NCBI RefSeq assembly: GCF_963676685.1
Contig: NC_092350.1
Location: forward strand, 69,876,502 to 69,940,501
Origin: Mytilus edulis
Lineage: Eukaryota > Mollusca > Bivalvia > Mytilida > Mytilidae
Direction: 5' to 3'
DNA: 64,000 nucleotides
In this document: piece after piece, positions 33,001 to 46,390 of the stretch
Layout of the letters: each line of letters opens with the position of its first letter
How positions within the stretch are numbered: position 1 is the stretch's first letter
Notes under the pieces: generated by a model
Database searches by the model: none
What the model was told of the DNA's origin: nothing
The model's input: the letters and a program-made list of their open reading frames with translations, nothing else
Program-made: the position numbers and the translations under genes

Positions 33001-33800
33001 CGGGCCTCTTATGGGAGTCAGTAGCAGCACTCCTCCCCTGTGAACAGTTTTGGATCCGGCAACGACTTTTGAAGGCAATTAATTCATTCCTTCTTAACAT
33101 GTGGCACCCGTCATGACATGCATGATGTTCATGTAACACAATTTCGGAAAAGTGTAGATCATACTAGTTTTTTGTTTATTGTTTTACCATTAAAAAGGTT
33201 CTTAGTTTTCTCGTCTGAATTATTATATACATTTTGTCATGTCAAAGCTAACTAGATGATATTGGTTTTGTTCAAGACTGAAGGCTGTATAGTGAGCTTT
33301 GGCTAAATATGTACGTCCAGGTTATTGCGACTCTAATTGAAAGATTTTAATGGCAATCACATCACTTCTCCTTATTTTTATAACACAAGTTTACATGAGG
33401 AGGCTCTAGTCAAGAAAATGATAGTTGTATTCGGAATTTTTTAAGAAAAGAAATATAAAAGAAACATACAATACGTGTATGTTATTTAGGCAATAGAGAC
33501 CATTTGCAAATTATAAATTTTGCCTCAAGTCTGCCAATTGACACTTCGGTCAATTTGAGGCAAACACATGCAGATACAGGAGTCTTTATTATGATCCAAT
33601 TTCATCCCATTCAATACATTTTATGACGGAATAGAAACCCAGAATTGGAATTACTATGGAACAGAAATTGCTAATAATGGACATAACTAGAGTTTGAAAT
33701 GGCCAAAAAGGAAGCTGAAGACGTGACTTGAAAAAAAGTTTGCACAAAGAACCTAGGTGCCGTCCTTTTAATAAAAAATATACTGTGGCAAGGAGACAAC
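33001..33800. other. No gene recognised
   Basis: Downstream flank of the SAM-domain gene. I see no supported feature apart from AT-rich tracts. Confidence 0.45.
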
Positions 33801-33825
33801 TGTTGTATTTGCTGTAAAGTGTTTA

Positions 33826-36800
33826 TTATTCCTTTTTTATAACTGCTTCTGTTTTAATATGGATTTCCTCACTATTCATTCGAAATTTAACGTCATCGTC
33901 TGCATTACTATCCATACTTTCGTCTTCAAAATCATCGGGTAAGCCAGACAAATCCACAAACGATCCACTATCTGCGATTTCTATACTGAGATCGCTAGAG
34001 CCTCGTTTTCGTCTTGCCTGTACTTTACCAAGTTTCTTGTCCAGAAGATACTTCCTCCTATTTTGAAGAGCTTCTCTCAACCTAGTAAATATAGTATTTT
34101 GACTAGCTGATAACTGCGGAGCCAAAGAAACTATAAACTTGAAAAATTCTTTCTTTTGGGGAACATTGATTTCATGCAAACATGGTGCATCCTTCCATAT
34201 ACCTGCTGCGTGTGCTGCATTTCTTATAAGTATTCCACCCAATCGTTGTGCTTCCGTTGGTTTGGCATAACGTGATCTCTTTGACAACAGTTCGTCTGCT
34301 GTAAAAGTTTTCACTTTACTTGACATGACACTCCATGCGTAAGTGCAGTCATAATTTAAGCCATATATGCTACTTGCAGATGGCATTTGACATAGCTGTA
34401 TTTGATTTTGGTGCATGATATTTGACGAATTTGTAGACGCAGTCTTTGAAGGCGATTGACTTTTCGGATCTATACGAAATTCAGTCGAACCAGCTCTCTG
34501 TTGTAAGTTAGAGTCACTGCCCATATGTTTTGACAATGAAACTAGTGCATCAACTGCCGAGTCATAAATGTTCCGTTGGCTATCATCGACTTTTTCTATT
34601 ACTTTCCGATCGCGATGAGGACTATATTCGTCCGTACTAGAAACCTTTTCATTCATTAACTCGATCGACTGACGCCTTGATTGGGTTTCATCTCTTCTGA
34701 TTGGTGGTGATGATATAGTCCGACTTGGAGACATAAATGCTGGGTTTACTTGAGTCTTCATCGGAGAATTCCGTTCAGGTTCCGATGACACAAGGGAAAT
34801 AACTCCACGAGTTGGCTGATGATGTTGATGACTGTATATATTGTTTTGTTGACTTGATGACGAAACAGGTTTGTTTGAAAATGAATTAGACAACTGTTTA
34901 TTTAAATCGCATTGTTTATATTGTTGGGAACTCAGAACTTGATGATTGGCTGATGGTAATGAAGGCTGAACTTGATGATTGGCTGATGGTAACGAGGGCC
35001 GGTTAGGGGAGACGACTGAGGACGACTGGTTTTCTGTTGATTTTTGTTCCCTTAATACTTTCCGTATTGTAAATCTGTCTCTGAACACAGAAAACGCATC
35101 CTGAATGTCCTCTTCACAAAATTCAAATAACATATGTCCTGTAATTTCATTTTCTGAAAAAAATAATGAAAATGTTTATTTAAAACAGAAACTTATACAC
35201 CGCGTAAAAAACTCCGTTGGATAAATGTCACTTCTAATTTATCATGTTTATATGGTCATGATGGTAACAAATCGGCGTAAGTTGTTTTTTTTTTCTCCCC
35301 CGGAACAAAAGCACATGCACGAATTCTTATGTTAACCATATATATTACCATGATTCTAAAAACTGAATGTTTTTATTATTATTTTAACGTGGGTTTAAAT
35401 TTGAAAGAAGATGATTGGTAGGTGAATGGGTGGTTGAGTGCAGTCCTGCTTCGCATTTTGCATTGGTATACATGAATTAGTTCTTTTCAATATATGCTGC
35501 TTTTGTACTTTACTGACAGCCGAAGGAGTCTCTGGCCTTGTACATTTTTTAAAAATTATTTTAGTTCATTTGTATATATATATTTTGACTATGCTATATA
35601 TTCAATGGAGTTGTTTTGTCACAAACTATAATATATGTTTATGTGACAATAATCTAGAGATATTATCTAATGTAGGATTACGATATTATGTGAACGGAAA
35701 AAAGAGCCGGAAGGTACATGTTTATTTTTATACAATCAAATTTACTTTTCACTCGTCCATTGTCGTCTCAACATCATTTATAAAAAAAAATGTTTTACTT
35801 CCTTCTTTGGCAATTTACTGTGTTATTATTGATCAACATTATCATAATGAGTGTCTTATCTGAAAGGAAATCAAATTTCGGAATTCTCTAAATTGTAGAC
35901 AATTTTCTCTATGTTCATTGATGTTTTTTTTATAAATTTTTTATTTTTATTTTTTTATATTATTAATTTGGCCCATTATTCTCAGAGCTTTTCTTTATCA
36001 TGTTTCTACTCTATATACATGATATAAGGACGTGTTAAACGTTGCAATATTCATTAAAAAAAAATCAAAATATAAAGCTAAATATTTGTTCCTAAAAATG
36101 CTTATATGTTCAATCAATATATATATATATATAGTTTTATGCACAATTATGGATTTTATGTTTTATCCATCTATATTTTATTTTATGAACACATGTTTTG
36201 ATTCTTTTAATATATATATATGTTTTCAATTTATTAAGCTAAGTACAAATGTATATACATGGTAAATGCATATATTGTTAGGGACGACATCAAAAGATCA
36301 ATGCAAGATAAAAAAAAACTTAATTCAAATAGTTTGGGGGTGGGGGTTGAACTGCTGCAAGATTTGGTTATCTGACAAATGTCTGACATTGATTTTTACA
36401 TATATCCATATGGGTCAATCAATTTTTTCCAAATTAAGTTAAGAAGGGGGTGGGGGTCAGTGAAAAAACTATGCCAATTAAGTTTTTTATCATTCATTGA
36501 ACTTTTGATGATACTCCCCCTCCTGTTGCTGAGTTCCCCCTTTTCCGCATCACAATTTGCTCCTGCTAAACTAAAGGAACCCTAGGCTGATATTGGGAGT
36601 ATATAAAAAGGCTTGACAGCAATTAATATCGTTTTGATAGTTTAGTCTTCAACCGATTTATAAAGCTGATAATTGCACCTATTCCACCTCCCCCCGAAAT
36701 TAAATGAAACACGACATGATTGGACTCCCCCTTTCTCTTTCCCCTCCCGGAAAAACAGATCCAGTTCAAGGGTTTTATCCACTAAAAATATACCTGTAAA

Positions 36801-36900
36801 CAATGTTTTTACCTGTAATACTTTTCTTTCCCGTATCAGATAATCCTTTGTTTGTAAGAAATGTCGACAGCTCGATATAATTCATCCGTTTAACACTCAT
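33826..36900 (-). CDS. SAM-like domain protein, two exons, function unknown
   Basis: Exon 1 is 36900-36813 and exon 2 is 35153-33826. Together they make 1416 bases, 471 residues and TAA. The donor is ACAG|GTAAAA and the acceptor TTTTTTCAG; phase 1 joins ...KKSIT|ENEITG. Residues about 5-66 have the SAM pattern (YIELSTFL ... ENEITGHMLFEF ... EEDIQDAF ... RFTIRKVL). Residues about 70-300 are Ser/Gln/Asn-rich and look disordered, with a near-duplicated PSLPSANHQV. A folded, basic C-terminal region (about 305-420; YAWSVMSSKVKTF, LGGILIRNAA, RREALQN-like helices) is followed by an acidic tail. SAM domains mediate protein or RNA contacts. The C-terminal region may bind nucleic acid, but I cannot name it. 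The start is the first ATG after an in-frame stop; MNY five residues later is an alternative. AATAAA overlaps the stop codon. Confidence 0.85.
35154..36812 (-). other. Intron of the SAM-domain gene
   Basis: About 1.66 kb of AT-rich intron. The plus-strand frames at 35438-35863 and 36032-36265 have repetitive hydrophobic AT-driven composition and no support as genes. Confidence 0.8.
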
Positions 36901-37414
36901 GGCTGATATCAATGAATCTGGGTCACCTTGTACAATTTCACTGCACTTTTTAACAGATAATTTCCTTCCGAAAGATTTGCGATACTTATTTTATCATTCT
37001 TCCATTTGCAGTTCTATTGCATGATACTTCCATTATTTATAATGGTACGACTATGAACTCATTAATATATGGTGAACAATGATATACGTAATGGCCATGA
37101 ACGATGACTTAATTAATTGCTTTTACAACAATAGGTTTATAGTCTGTTTCAATTTACTTCATATGATTAAGTTCGATATTGCATTACAAGGTATAGTCCG
37201 TTTCATTTTCGATGCTCATGTCGTCTGCATGGGTGTAAAATTATAGGAATTTACCAAATCTTAGAGTTTATTAATGATTTTAGAATGCTAAATTTAAAAC
37301 TAGTTTAGATGTAGGTAAAATGGATCCTACACTGTTTTTGATGTGCTGTGTAAGTACATGCAGTTTTGTTGGTAATTCAGGGGACGTTAAAACAATAGCC
37401 CTTTTTAAGGGGAG

Positions 37415-37559
37415 TGTATGTAATAGTTATCCTACGAGGACGCGGTGTGTCAGTGTTAGCTCACCCTCTGGCAGTGTAAGATCACCTCGATGGCCGGAGG
37501 CCAGAGGGTGATCGAACACTGACTACCCAAGTCCGAATGGGATAACTATTTTACATCCC
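37415..37559. mobile_element. Foldback element, about 145 bp
   Basis: Arms pair over about 55 bases: AATAGTTATCC/GGATAACTATT, GTCAGTGTT/AACACTGAC and CACCCTCTGGC/GCCAGAGGGTG. A short loop lies between. Miniature element in AT-rich DNA. Confidence 0.8.
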
Positions 37560-37768
37560 AGCTGTTTTAGATTAGACGAAAAAACATTTATAATTCATAA
37601 AATCTGGTTTAGAACGCCACACAACAATTATAATATACTTTATACATTACTACATTATACAAAGCGCAGATAAAGTAGGTGTTCCAACCCCTAAATCACC
37701 ATGAAACATTTAATACATAATGATAAAAAACAAACACAACAAATCAACAAAATCAAATCGAAAAAGGA

Positions 37769-38286
37769 GGATTCTTACTCCTCCCCATGAACTGCAAGTT
37801 AGATTCTTACCCCTCCCCATGAACTGCTAGTTAGATTCTTACTCCTCCCCATGAACTGCCATTTATATTCTTACTCCTCCCCATGAACTGCAAGTTAGAT
37901 TCTTACTCCTCCCCATGAACTGCCAGTTAGATTCTTACTCCTCCCCATGAATTGCCAGTTAGATTCTTACTCCTCCCCATGAACTGCCATTTATAGTCTT
38001 ACTCCTCCCCATGAACTGTAAGTTAGATTCTTACTCCTCCCCATGAACTGCCAGTTAGATTCTTAATCCTCCCCATGATATGTCAGTTAATTTCTTACTC
38101 CTCCCCATGAACTGCCAGTTATATTCTTACTCCTCCCCATGAACTGTCAGTTATATTCTTACTCCTCCCCATGAACTGCCAGTTATATTCTTTCTCCTCC
38201 CCATGAACTGCCAGTTAGATTTTTAATCCTCCAAAAATGAACTGCCTGTTAGATTCTTACTCCTCCTCATGAACTTCCAGTTAGAT
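37769..38286. repeat. 32-bp minisatellite, array A (about 16 units)
   Basis: The unit is roughly CTCCTCCCCATGAACTGCC plus AGTTAGATTCTTA. Units differ by a few bases. Head of segmental copy A. Confidence 0.95.
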
Positions 38287-39612
38287 TTGCCAGTGAAGTA
38301 ATTAAGTTAATTTTATTTAGAGTCGGGCATCATATGTACAAATTAACACATGCAGTAGACATGAGCTCTGTAGAGCTCTTAACCGACTTGATATTTAAAA
38401 ACAAATAACAAATTACAAGCATATATGACAGACTACAAATACAAATAAAACAAATGCATAATAAAATAGCTAAGCAAACATGCATAAATCAAAGCAAGCA
38501 AACTAAAAAGAAAAGAATAACATATTTTGCTTTAACTGACACAAAGCCAAAAACTATATAAGTAAATAAATAAAACAGAAGCAAACAAATTAACACAACA
38601 CTGAGGGCTAGAAGACTTCAGCTGTGAGACAGCAAAGTTATTGTCTACATGAGCTACATAATCAGTTTTCTGCAGAACACCATCATGTTGAAATAAATCG
38701 TTTGAACTGTTCCAAAGTTGCGAGGCTCCTTGCATGCATGGTTAGTGAACCTTAGATGATAGATAGCAAAAGGGAAAAAAGAGCATCAATACAATGATTA
38801 ACAAAACTGTGTCCAAGAACACTCGCTAGCTAAAAAGGATTGATCGTGCTGCTATGAAAGTCAACTGCCTTACACTTCAACATCAGAGGGTATTACACAG
38901 GGCATGCGCAGAGCTCATCTATCTACGTCGTAAACGTGCAATAAATGATGACACGAGTGACTACTGACGCTTGATAGTTTTTGTTATAACTTTATAGTAA
39001 AAAACACTTAATTTTCATGGTAATTCGGATTATTTCCGACTAAGGACTAGCACATAACAGAATGTGTCTGATTTTAAAATTTTCTGTTCAAAATAAATAT
39101 AATAGAGAGATGCATTTTTATTGCCATTGAAGACATTTATTCCTCCGACCAAATGACATCAGAAGCTGATTTAAACTTGCGTGCTCATTTAGAAAATAAT
39201 CGTGTTGACATAAAAAAAAAAAAAAGACAATTAAATTAAAACACTTCTCAAAAATTATAACTTCATTTGTTTAGTTTTACGTTAGAACATAAGAGTAACA
39301 AATATTTATTTATTTAGATAATGAATCATTATAAATTAACAGTTATTGAACTATGTATTCATCATGTTCAGAAAATATATAAATTTATATAACGTTTTTT
39401 GTTATTTTACATGTTCCCAACCATATAAAATGTAGACGGTACGACAACTCCAGCTAGCCTGAATTATAGATTCAAGTTGGAGTTGTCTTTCTTTAATTAG
39501 AAGAGAAAACTCTTTACTAGAGACCAAATGACATTGAAGTTAACAACTATTATATGTCACTGTACCGCATCCAACAATGAACAAAATCCATATTGAAGAA
39601 ATACACAAAAAC

Positions 39613-39927
39613 ATATACATAAAATTGAGAATGGAAATGGGGAATGTGTCAAAGAGACAACAACCCGACCATAGAAAACACAACAGCAGAAGGTCACCAA
39701 CAGGTCTTCAATGTAGCGAGAAATTCCCGCACCCGGAGGCGTCCTTCAACTGGCCCCTAAACAAATATATACTAGTTCAGTGATAATGAACGCCATACTA
39801 ATTTCCAAATTGTACACAAGAAACTAAAATTAAAATAATACAAGACTAACAAAGGCCAGAGGCTCCTGACGGGCGGGGTTAAACATGTTTGTGAGATCTC
39901 AACCCTCCCCCAATACCTCTAGCCAAT
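39613..39927 (+). repeat. Dispersed repeat M2, near full length
   Basis: Starts AAAATTGAGAATGGAAATGG and runs through GTGTCAAAGAGACAACAACC, GCACCCGGAGGCG, AAGGCCAGAGGCTCCTGAC and ends near CCTCTAGCCAATG. Segmental copy B is uninserted here (ACATATACATGTATATTG at about 46040), so M2 behaves as a mobile element. No long target duplication is visible. Confidence 0.85.
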
Positions 39928-40092
39928 GTTTGTTGAATATCATTAATTTTATTAAATATAAAAATCTGTATTTTCATATTAACAAATTAAACAAATTTGA
40001 TAGCTTTAATTTAAAAGTGGTAAACTTCTATGCACATAGTTATCCCTTTTTGAAGATTATGCTTGAAATGAAAAGGCGTTAATTACCTTTGC

Positions 40093-40207
40093 AAATGAAT
40101 AAAATTGAGAATGAACATGGGGAATGTGTCAAAGAAACATCAACCCGACCAAAGAGCAGAAAACAGTCGAAGGCCACCAATGGGTCTTTAATGCAGCAAG
40201 AAACTCC
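40093..40207 (+). repeat. M2, 5' half only
   Basis: AATAAAATTGAGAATG through GCAAGAAACT, absent from the same place in copy B (about 46212). A truncated insertion. Confidence 0.8.
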
Positions 40208-40550
40208 CATTTTCGGGTAAATATGGCATAAACGGGATACTGATTTGTTCCCCCTCCTTGCGGCTTTAAAAGAAAAATGATAAATGTGAAAATATGGGGT
40301 ATTCTATAGACATATGTTCTTAATTCATTATCATTATCAGATGCACGGTTCAATATCAAAGAATGGATACAAAATAGAATAAGAGAAGTTGTGGCGTTAA
40401 CGTCAATGCGAATGACATAAACAACATATCAACAATTACATCCTGGTCAAAGTACAACATACGGTTTAGAATGAACAATGGACAAGTACCTTTACATATG
40501 TCAATCTCTAAATAGCTAAAAAGAAAAATTTTAGATGTTCAAAGACCCTC

Positions 40551-42238
40551 CATCATCCTCCCCATGAACTGCCAGTTAGATTCTTACTCCTCCCCATGAA
40601 CTGCAAGTTAAATTCTTATTCCTCGCAATGAACTGCCAGTTAGATTCTTTCTTCTCCGCATGAACTGCCAATTATATTCGTACTCCTCCCTATGAACTGC
40701 CAGTTAGATTCTTTCTTCTACCCGTGAACTGCCAGTTAGATTTTTACTACCCCCATGAACTGCCAGTTAGATTCTTTATTTTCCCCATGAACTGCCAATT
40801 ATATTCTTACTCCTCCCCATGAACTGCCAGTTATATTCTTTCTTCTCCCCATGAACTGCCAGTTAGATTATTTCTCCTCCCCATGAACAGCAAGTTAGAT
40901 TCTTATTCCTCGCCATGAACTGCCAGTAAGTTTATTTTTTCTCCCCATGAACTGCCAGTTAGTTTCTTACTCCTCCCAATAAACTGCCAATAATATTCTT
41001 ACTCCTCCCCATGAACTGCCAGTTAAATTCTTTCTTCTCACTTTGAACTGCCAGTTACATTCTTACTCCTCCCAATGAACTGCCAGTAAGATTATAATTC
41101 CCCCATGAACTGCCAGTTAGATTCTTTCTTCTCCCCATGAACTGCCAATTATATTATTACTCCTCCCAATGAACTGCCAGTTAGATTCTTTCTTCTCCCC
41201 ATGAACTGCCAGTTAGATTCTTTCTTCTCCCCATGAACTGCCAGTTAGTTTCTTACTCCTCCCCATGAACTGCCATTTATATTTTTACTTCTCCCCATGA
41301 ACTGCCAATTATATTATTTCTCCTTCCCATGAACTGACAGTTACTTTCTTACTCATCCCCATGAACTACCAATTATATTCTCACTCCTCCGCATGAACTG
41401 CCAGTTAAATTCTTTTTTCTCTCTATGAACTGCCAGTTAGATTCTTACTCCTCCAAAGAAACTGCATGTTAAATTCTTACTCCTCCAAATGAACTGCAAG
41501 TTAGATCCTTTCTTCTCCCAATGAACTCTCAGTTAGATTCTTCCTTCTCCGCATGAACTGCCAGTTAGATTCTTACTCTTCTCCCCATGAACTGCCAGTT
41601 AGATTCTTACTCCTCCCCATGAACTGCCAGTTAGATTCTTACTCCTCCCCATGAACTGCCAGTTAGATTCTTACTCCTCCAAATGAACTGCAAGTTAGAT
41701 TCTTACGCCTCCCCATGACCTGCCAGTTAGATTCCTACTTCTCGCCTTGAACTGCAAGTTAGATTCTCACTCCTCCCCACGAACTGCCAGTTAGATTCTT
41801 ACTCCTCCCCATGAACTGCCAGTTAGATTCTTACACCTCCCCATGAACTGTCAGTTAGATTCTTACTCTTCCCCATGAACTGCCAGTTAGATTCTTACTC
41901 CTCCCAATGAACTGCAAGTTAGATTCTTACTTCTCCCCATGAACTGCCAGTTAGATTCTTACTCCTCCCCATGAACTGCCAGTTAGATTCTTACACCTCC
42001 CCATGAACTGCCAGTTAGATTCTTACTCCTCCCCATGAACTGCCAGTTAGATTCTTACTCCTCCCAATGAACTGCAAGTTAGATTCTTACTTCTCCCCAT
42101 GAACTGCCAGTTAGATTCTTACTCCTCCCTTTGAACTGCCAGTTAGATTTTTACTCCTCCCTTTGAACTGCCAGTTACATTTGTACGTCCCCCGTGAACT
42201 GCCAGTTAGATTCTTACTCCTCCCCATGAACTGCAGTT
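40551..42238. repeat. 32-bp minisatellite, array B (about 53 units)
   Basis: Same unit as array A but over three times longer, with more variants (TTTCTTCT, CCAATGAACTG). Head of segmental copy B. Confidence 0.95.
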
Positions 42239-42350
42239 AAATTTTCCAGTGAAGTAAGTAAGTAAATGTTATTTAGAGTCGGGCATGATATGTACAAATT
42301 AACACAGTAAACATGAGCTCTGCAGAGCTCTTAACCGACTTGATATTTAA

Positions 42351-44331
42351 CAAGGTGCTCCGCAGGGCGCAGCTTTATACGACCGCAGAGGTCGAACCCT
42401 GAACAGTTGGGGCAAGTATGGACAAAACATTCAAGCGTGATACAGCTCTGAATTTGGATTGTGATCAAATTTTTGACATTACATGTTTTTTTTTACACAA
42501 AACAAATGTCAAGATTTTACAAATCAATTAAAGATTTCTTCTTCAAACTTTTTAAATCTAAAATTAAATAGTTGACACAGCATAGGTTTCTGACACAGAA
42601 TGAATGTGGTCTAATGAACTTAAAATATTTTTTTTGCCTTTGAGCAATTCACTATGCTGTTGAATATTAATCCTCTCAAAAAAATGTTTGAAGAAATTTT
42701 CTTTTTATTTATGAAATCTGAAATGAGAAAAATTTAAACCCCCCCTTTTTTTTCACATCCCCGTTTCCCTTTTTCCAAAACTGATATCAATTCAAATTTC
42801 TAATGGAGTTTGCAACAATAACTACTCTTTTAAATACATCATAAAATATTAAAATGTAAAATAAAGTGCTTGTTATCACTGAATGGTAAAGATTGGTTGG
42901 TAGTAAAAGTGAATATACATTGTTTATTGTATAAAACAATAAAAAAAACTTCATCAGCAACATTTTATATTGGCAAATTTCCAATGAAGTTATTTACATA
43001 AAGTTATTGGCAAATAAAAATAAAAAATGACATCATAGTCATGTCTGGCAAATGTCCAACATACATTATCTAAAAACATTTTAGATAAGATAAGGAAAAA
43101 AAGCTTCATCAGCAACATTTTATATTGGCAAATGTCCAATGAAGTTATTTACATAAAGTTATTGGCAAATAAAAATAGAAAATGACATCATAGTCATGTC
43201 TGGCAAATTTCCAACATATATTATCAACTTCTATTCTATACAAAGAAAGATAACTCCAATTGAAAATTAATTGCTATTGCACAATATTGTGCAATTAGAT
43301 ATTTCTTGCTATTGTGCAATACTGTGCAATTGAAAATTTCTTGCTATTGCACAATACTTGATATGGAATCCTGATTTGGACCAACTTGAAAACTGGGCCC
43401 ATAATCAAAAATCAAAGTACATATTTAGATAAAGCATATCAAATAAGCCCAAGAATTTAATTTTTGTTAAAATCAAACTTAGTTTAATTTTGGACCCTTT
43501 GGACCTTAATGTAGACCATTTGAAAACTGGACCAAAAATTAAGAATCTACATACACAGTTAGAATTGGCATATCAAAGAACCCATTTATTCAATTTTTGA
43601 TGAACAAAGTTTAATTTTGGACCCCCATTTGGACCAACTTGAAAACTAGGCCAATAATTAAAAATCTAAGTACATTTCTAAATTCAGCATATCAAACAAC
43701 CCCCAGGATTCAATTTTTGTTAAAATCAAACTAAGTTTAATTTTGGACCCTTTGGACCTTAATGTAGACCAATTTGAAAACGGGACCAAAAATTAAGAAT
43801 CTGCATACACAGTTAGATTCGGCATACCAAAGAACCCCAATTATTCAATTTTTGATGAAATCACATTGGGCCCTTTATTCCTAAACTGTTGGGACCAAAA
43901 CTCCCAAAATCAATACCAACCTTCCTTTTAAGGTCATAAACCTTGTGTTTAAATTTCATAGATTTCTATTTACTTAAACTAAAGTTATTGTGCGAAAACC
44001 AAGAATAATGCTTATTTGGGCCCTTTTTTTGCCCCTAATTCCTAAACTGTTGGAACCAAAACTGCCAAAATCAATCCCAACCTTTCTTTTGTGGTCATAA
44101 ACCTTGTGTCAAAATTTCATAGATTTCTATTAACTTAAACTAAAGTTATAGTGCGAAAACCAAGAAAATGCTTATTTGGGCCCTTTTTGGCCCCTTATTC
44201 CTAAAATGTTGGGACCAAAACTCCCAAAATCAATCCCAACCTTCCTTTTGTGGTCATAAACCTTATGTTAAAATTTCATAGATTTCTATTCACTTTTACT
44301 AAAGTTAGAGTGCGAAAACTAAAAGTATTCG

Positions 44332-44375
<44 letters not shown>

Positions 44376-44433
44376 CGACGCCAACGTGATAGCAATATAC
44401 GACGAAAAATTTTTCAAATTTTGCGGTCGTATA
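42351..44433. mobile_element. 2.1-kb element X with (GAC)n end
   Basis: Absent from copy A at the matching point (TGATATTTAAAAACAAAT). Starts AAGGTGCTCCGCAGGGCGCA; TATACGACCGCA near the left and TGCGGTCGTATA at the right are inverted. Inside are a 155-bp direct duplication (42950-43230), TTGCACAATATTGTGCAA palindromes (43275-43330), pairs of GGACC... lines, and a threefold unit of about 160 bp (43866-44330). No clean target duplication and no transposase. A second copy is split over 60857-63230. Confidence 0.85.
44332..44380 (+). repeat. (GAC)n trinucleotide run
   Basis: About 16 GAC-type units near the right end of element X. The apparent poly-Arg frame over it is an artefact. Confidence 0.95.
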
Positions 44434-44631
44434 AAAACAAATAACAAATTATAAGCATATATGACAGACTACACGTACAAAGAAAACAAATGCATAATAA
44501 AATAGCTAAGCAAACATGCATAAATCAAAGCAAGCAAGCTAAAAAGAAAAGAATAGCACATCAGTTTGCTTTAACTGGCACAAAGACAAAAGCTATAGCA
44601 AATAAATAAAACAAAAGCAGTCAAATTAACA

Positions 44632-45003
44632 ATTTTTCAATTCAATTCAATTCAAAATTTTATTGCCATATAAACTATACAGTTTGTGACATATAACAAC
44701 AACAAAAACAAATAAAGACAATAACTAAGTAACTCAATATATATACACAAATTCAAGTAAATATTAAAGGGTCCCCTGTCCTCAGTTCCATTGACTTTTT
44801 TATAAAGGATCCTAGTTTATTCACTTGTGTTGGTGTTGATGGGTTAAGTATATATATAACTTTGTCATTGTCAGTGAGATTAGCAAATGAATTACTTTCT
44901 CTGTTAATGCAATTAAAATATGTTAATCTAATATTTGAATTATGAGAACAATTTATTAAGAAATGTTTCTCATCATCTAGTACTTTGCATTTTTTGCACG
45001 GAA
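44632..45003 (-). mobile_element. 5'-truncated LINE (non-LTR retrotransposon) fragment
   Basis: Present in copy B only. Minus-strand frame from about 45003 to TGA at 44753-44755 encodes about 82 residues with a CX2CX7HX4C zinc-knuckle-like motif (CKKCKVLDDEKHFLINC), typical of the C-terminus of LINE reverse-transcriptase proteins. The 3' UTR ends in short ATTGA-type repeats (44637-44655), as in several LINE clades. The rest of the reverse transcriptase is missing, so it is dead on arrival. Clade not assigned. Confidence 0.82.
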
Positions 45004-46390
45004 CACTAGTACTAAGGGCTAGAAGGTTTCGGCTGTGAGACAGCCAAGTTATTTTCTACATGAGCTACAAAATCAGTTTTCTGAAGAACACCATGTTAAA
45101 ATAAAATGTTTGAACTGTTCCAAAGTTGAAAGGCTCCGTTGCATGGTTAGTGAACCTTAGATGATTCTGTATGATAGATAACACAATAAAAATAAAAATA
45201 ATACAATGATAAACAAAACTGTGTCAAAGAATACTCGCTAGCTAAAAAGGATTGATCGTGCTGCTATGAAATTCCGCCGCCTTACACTTCAACATCCGGA
45301 TATTGCTCAGGGTTGAGTCCATCTATCTATATATACGTTGTAAACGGACAATGAATGATGACACGAGTGAAGTAGAGCCCATATATCTACGTCGTAAACG
45401 GTAAACACGAGTGAATACCGAAGCTTGATAGGTTTTTTTATAACTTTATAGTACAAGACACTTCAGCGTAATTCGGACTATTTCCGACTAAGGACAGACA
45501 AACACAGAATGTGTCTGATTTCAAATTTTTCTGTTCAAAATAAATATAGCAATGTAGAGATGCATTTTCATTGCCATTGCACGCATGTCTTCCTACGACC
45601 AAATGACATCAGAAGCTGATTCAGGCGGGGAAGACTTGCGTAAATTAAATCAATTCTCTTAAATTATAACTTCATGTTTAGTTTTACTTTTATAGGACAT
45701 GCATGAGAGCAGCTAATATTTATTCATTTAGATCATGGATGAATTAACAGTTATTAAACTATGTATTTATCATGTTCAGGAAATTTATAAATTTATAAAA
45801 CGCTTTTTTATTATTTTACATGTTCCCAACCATATAATGATGGCGGTACGACAACTCCAGCTAGCCTGAATAGAAGATTCAAGTTGGAGTTGTCTTTCTT
45901 TAATTATAAATCTTGAAAGTCTCAGGTTAAAAATAATGAGAAAACTCTTTACCAGAGACCAAATGACATAGAAGTAAACAACTAGAGGTCCCTTTATCGC
46001 ATCCAACAATGAGCAAAACCTATACTAGTAAACACGCAAAAACATATACATGTATATTGAATATCATTTCTATATAATAATCTGTATTGTTGTATAAACA
46101 AATTACACAAGTTTGATAGTTTTAACTTGAAGGTTTTATACTTTTACACACAGTTATCTCTTTTTTTGAAGATTATGCTTGAAATGAAAAGGCGTTAATA
46201 ACTGTTGTAAATGAACCCCATTTCCGGGTAAATATGGTATAAAGGGGATATTGATTTGTTTCCAGGTACCGACCACCCCCCTTTTTGAAGAAAAATGTTA
46301 AATGTTACGATATGGGATATTCTATAGTCATATGTTCGTAATTCATTGTCATATGCACGGTTCAATTTCAATTAGATATATAACAGGAAG

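Larger units (their letters stand above)
37770..40553. repeat. Segmental duplication, copy A
   Basis: The order minisatellite, GAGTCGGGCATCATATGT, AGGGCTAGAAG, GATCGTGCTGCTATGAAA, GGAGTTGTCTTTCTTTAATT, GAAATGAAAAGGCGTTAAT, CGGTTTAGAATGAACAATGG, GATGTTCAAAGACCC recurs in the same order at 40554-46970. It carries two M2 insertions that copy B lacks. Confidence 0.9.

Noticed and set aside
35438-35863. 141-codon plus-strand open frame
   Set aside because: It lies in the intron of the SAM gene on the other strand, has AT-driven I/Y/L/F composition and no domain or splice support.
37769-42238. Possible CRISPR-like array
   Set aside because: The 32-bp units abut with no unique spacers. It is a minisatellite in an animal genome.
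44250-44444. Arginine-rich 64-codon frame
   Set aside because: Product of the (GAC)n run at the end of element X.
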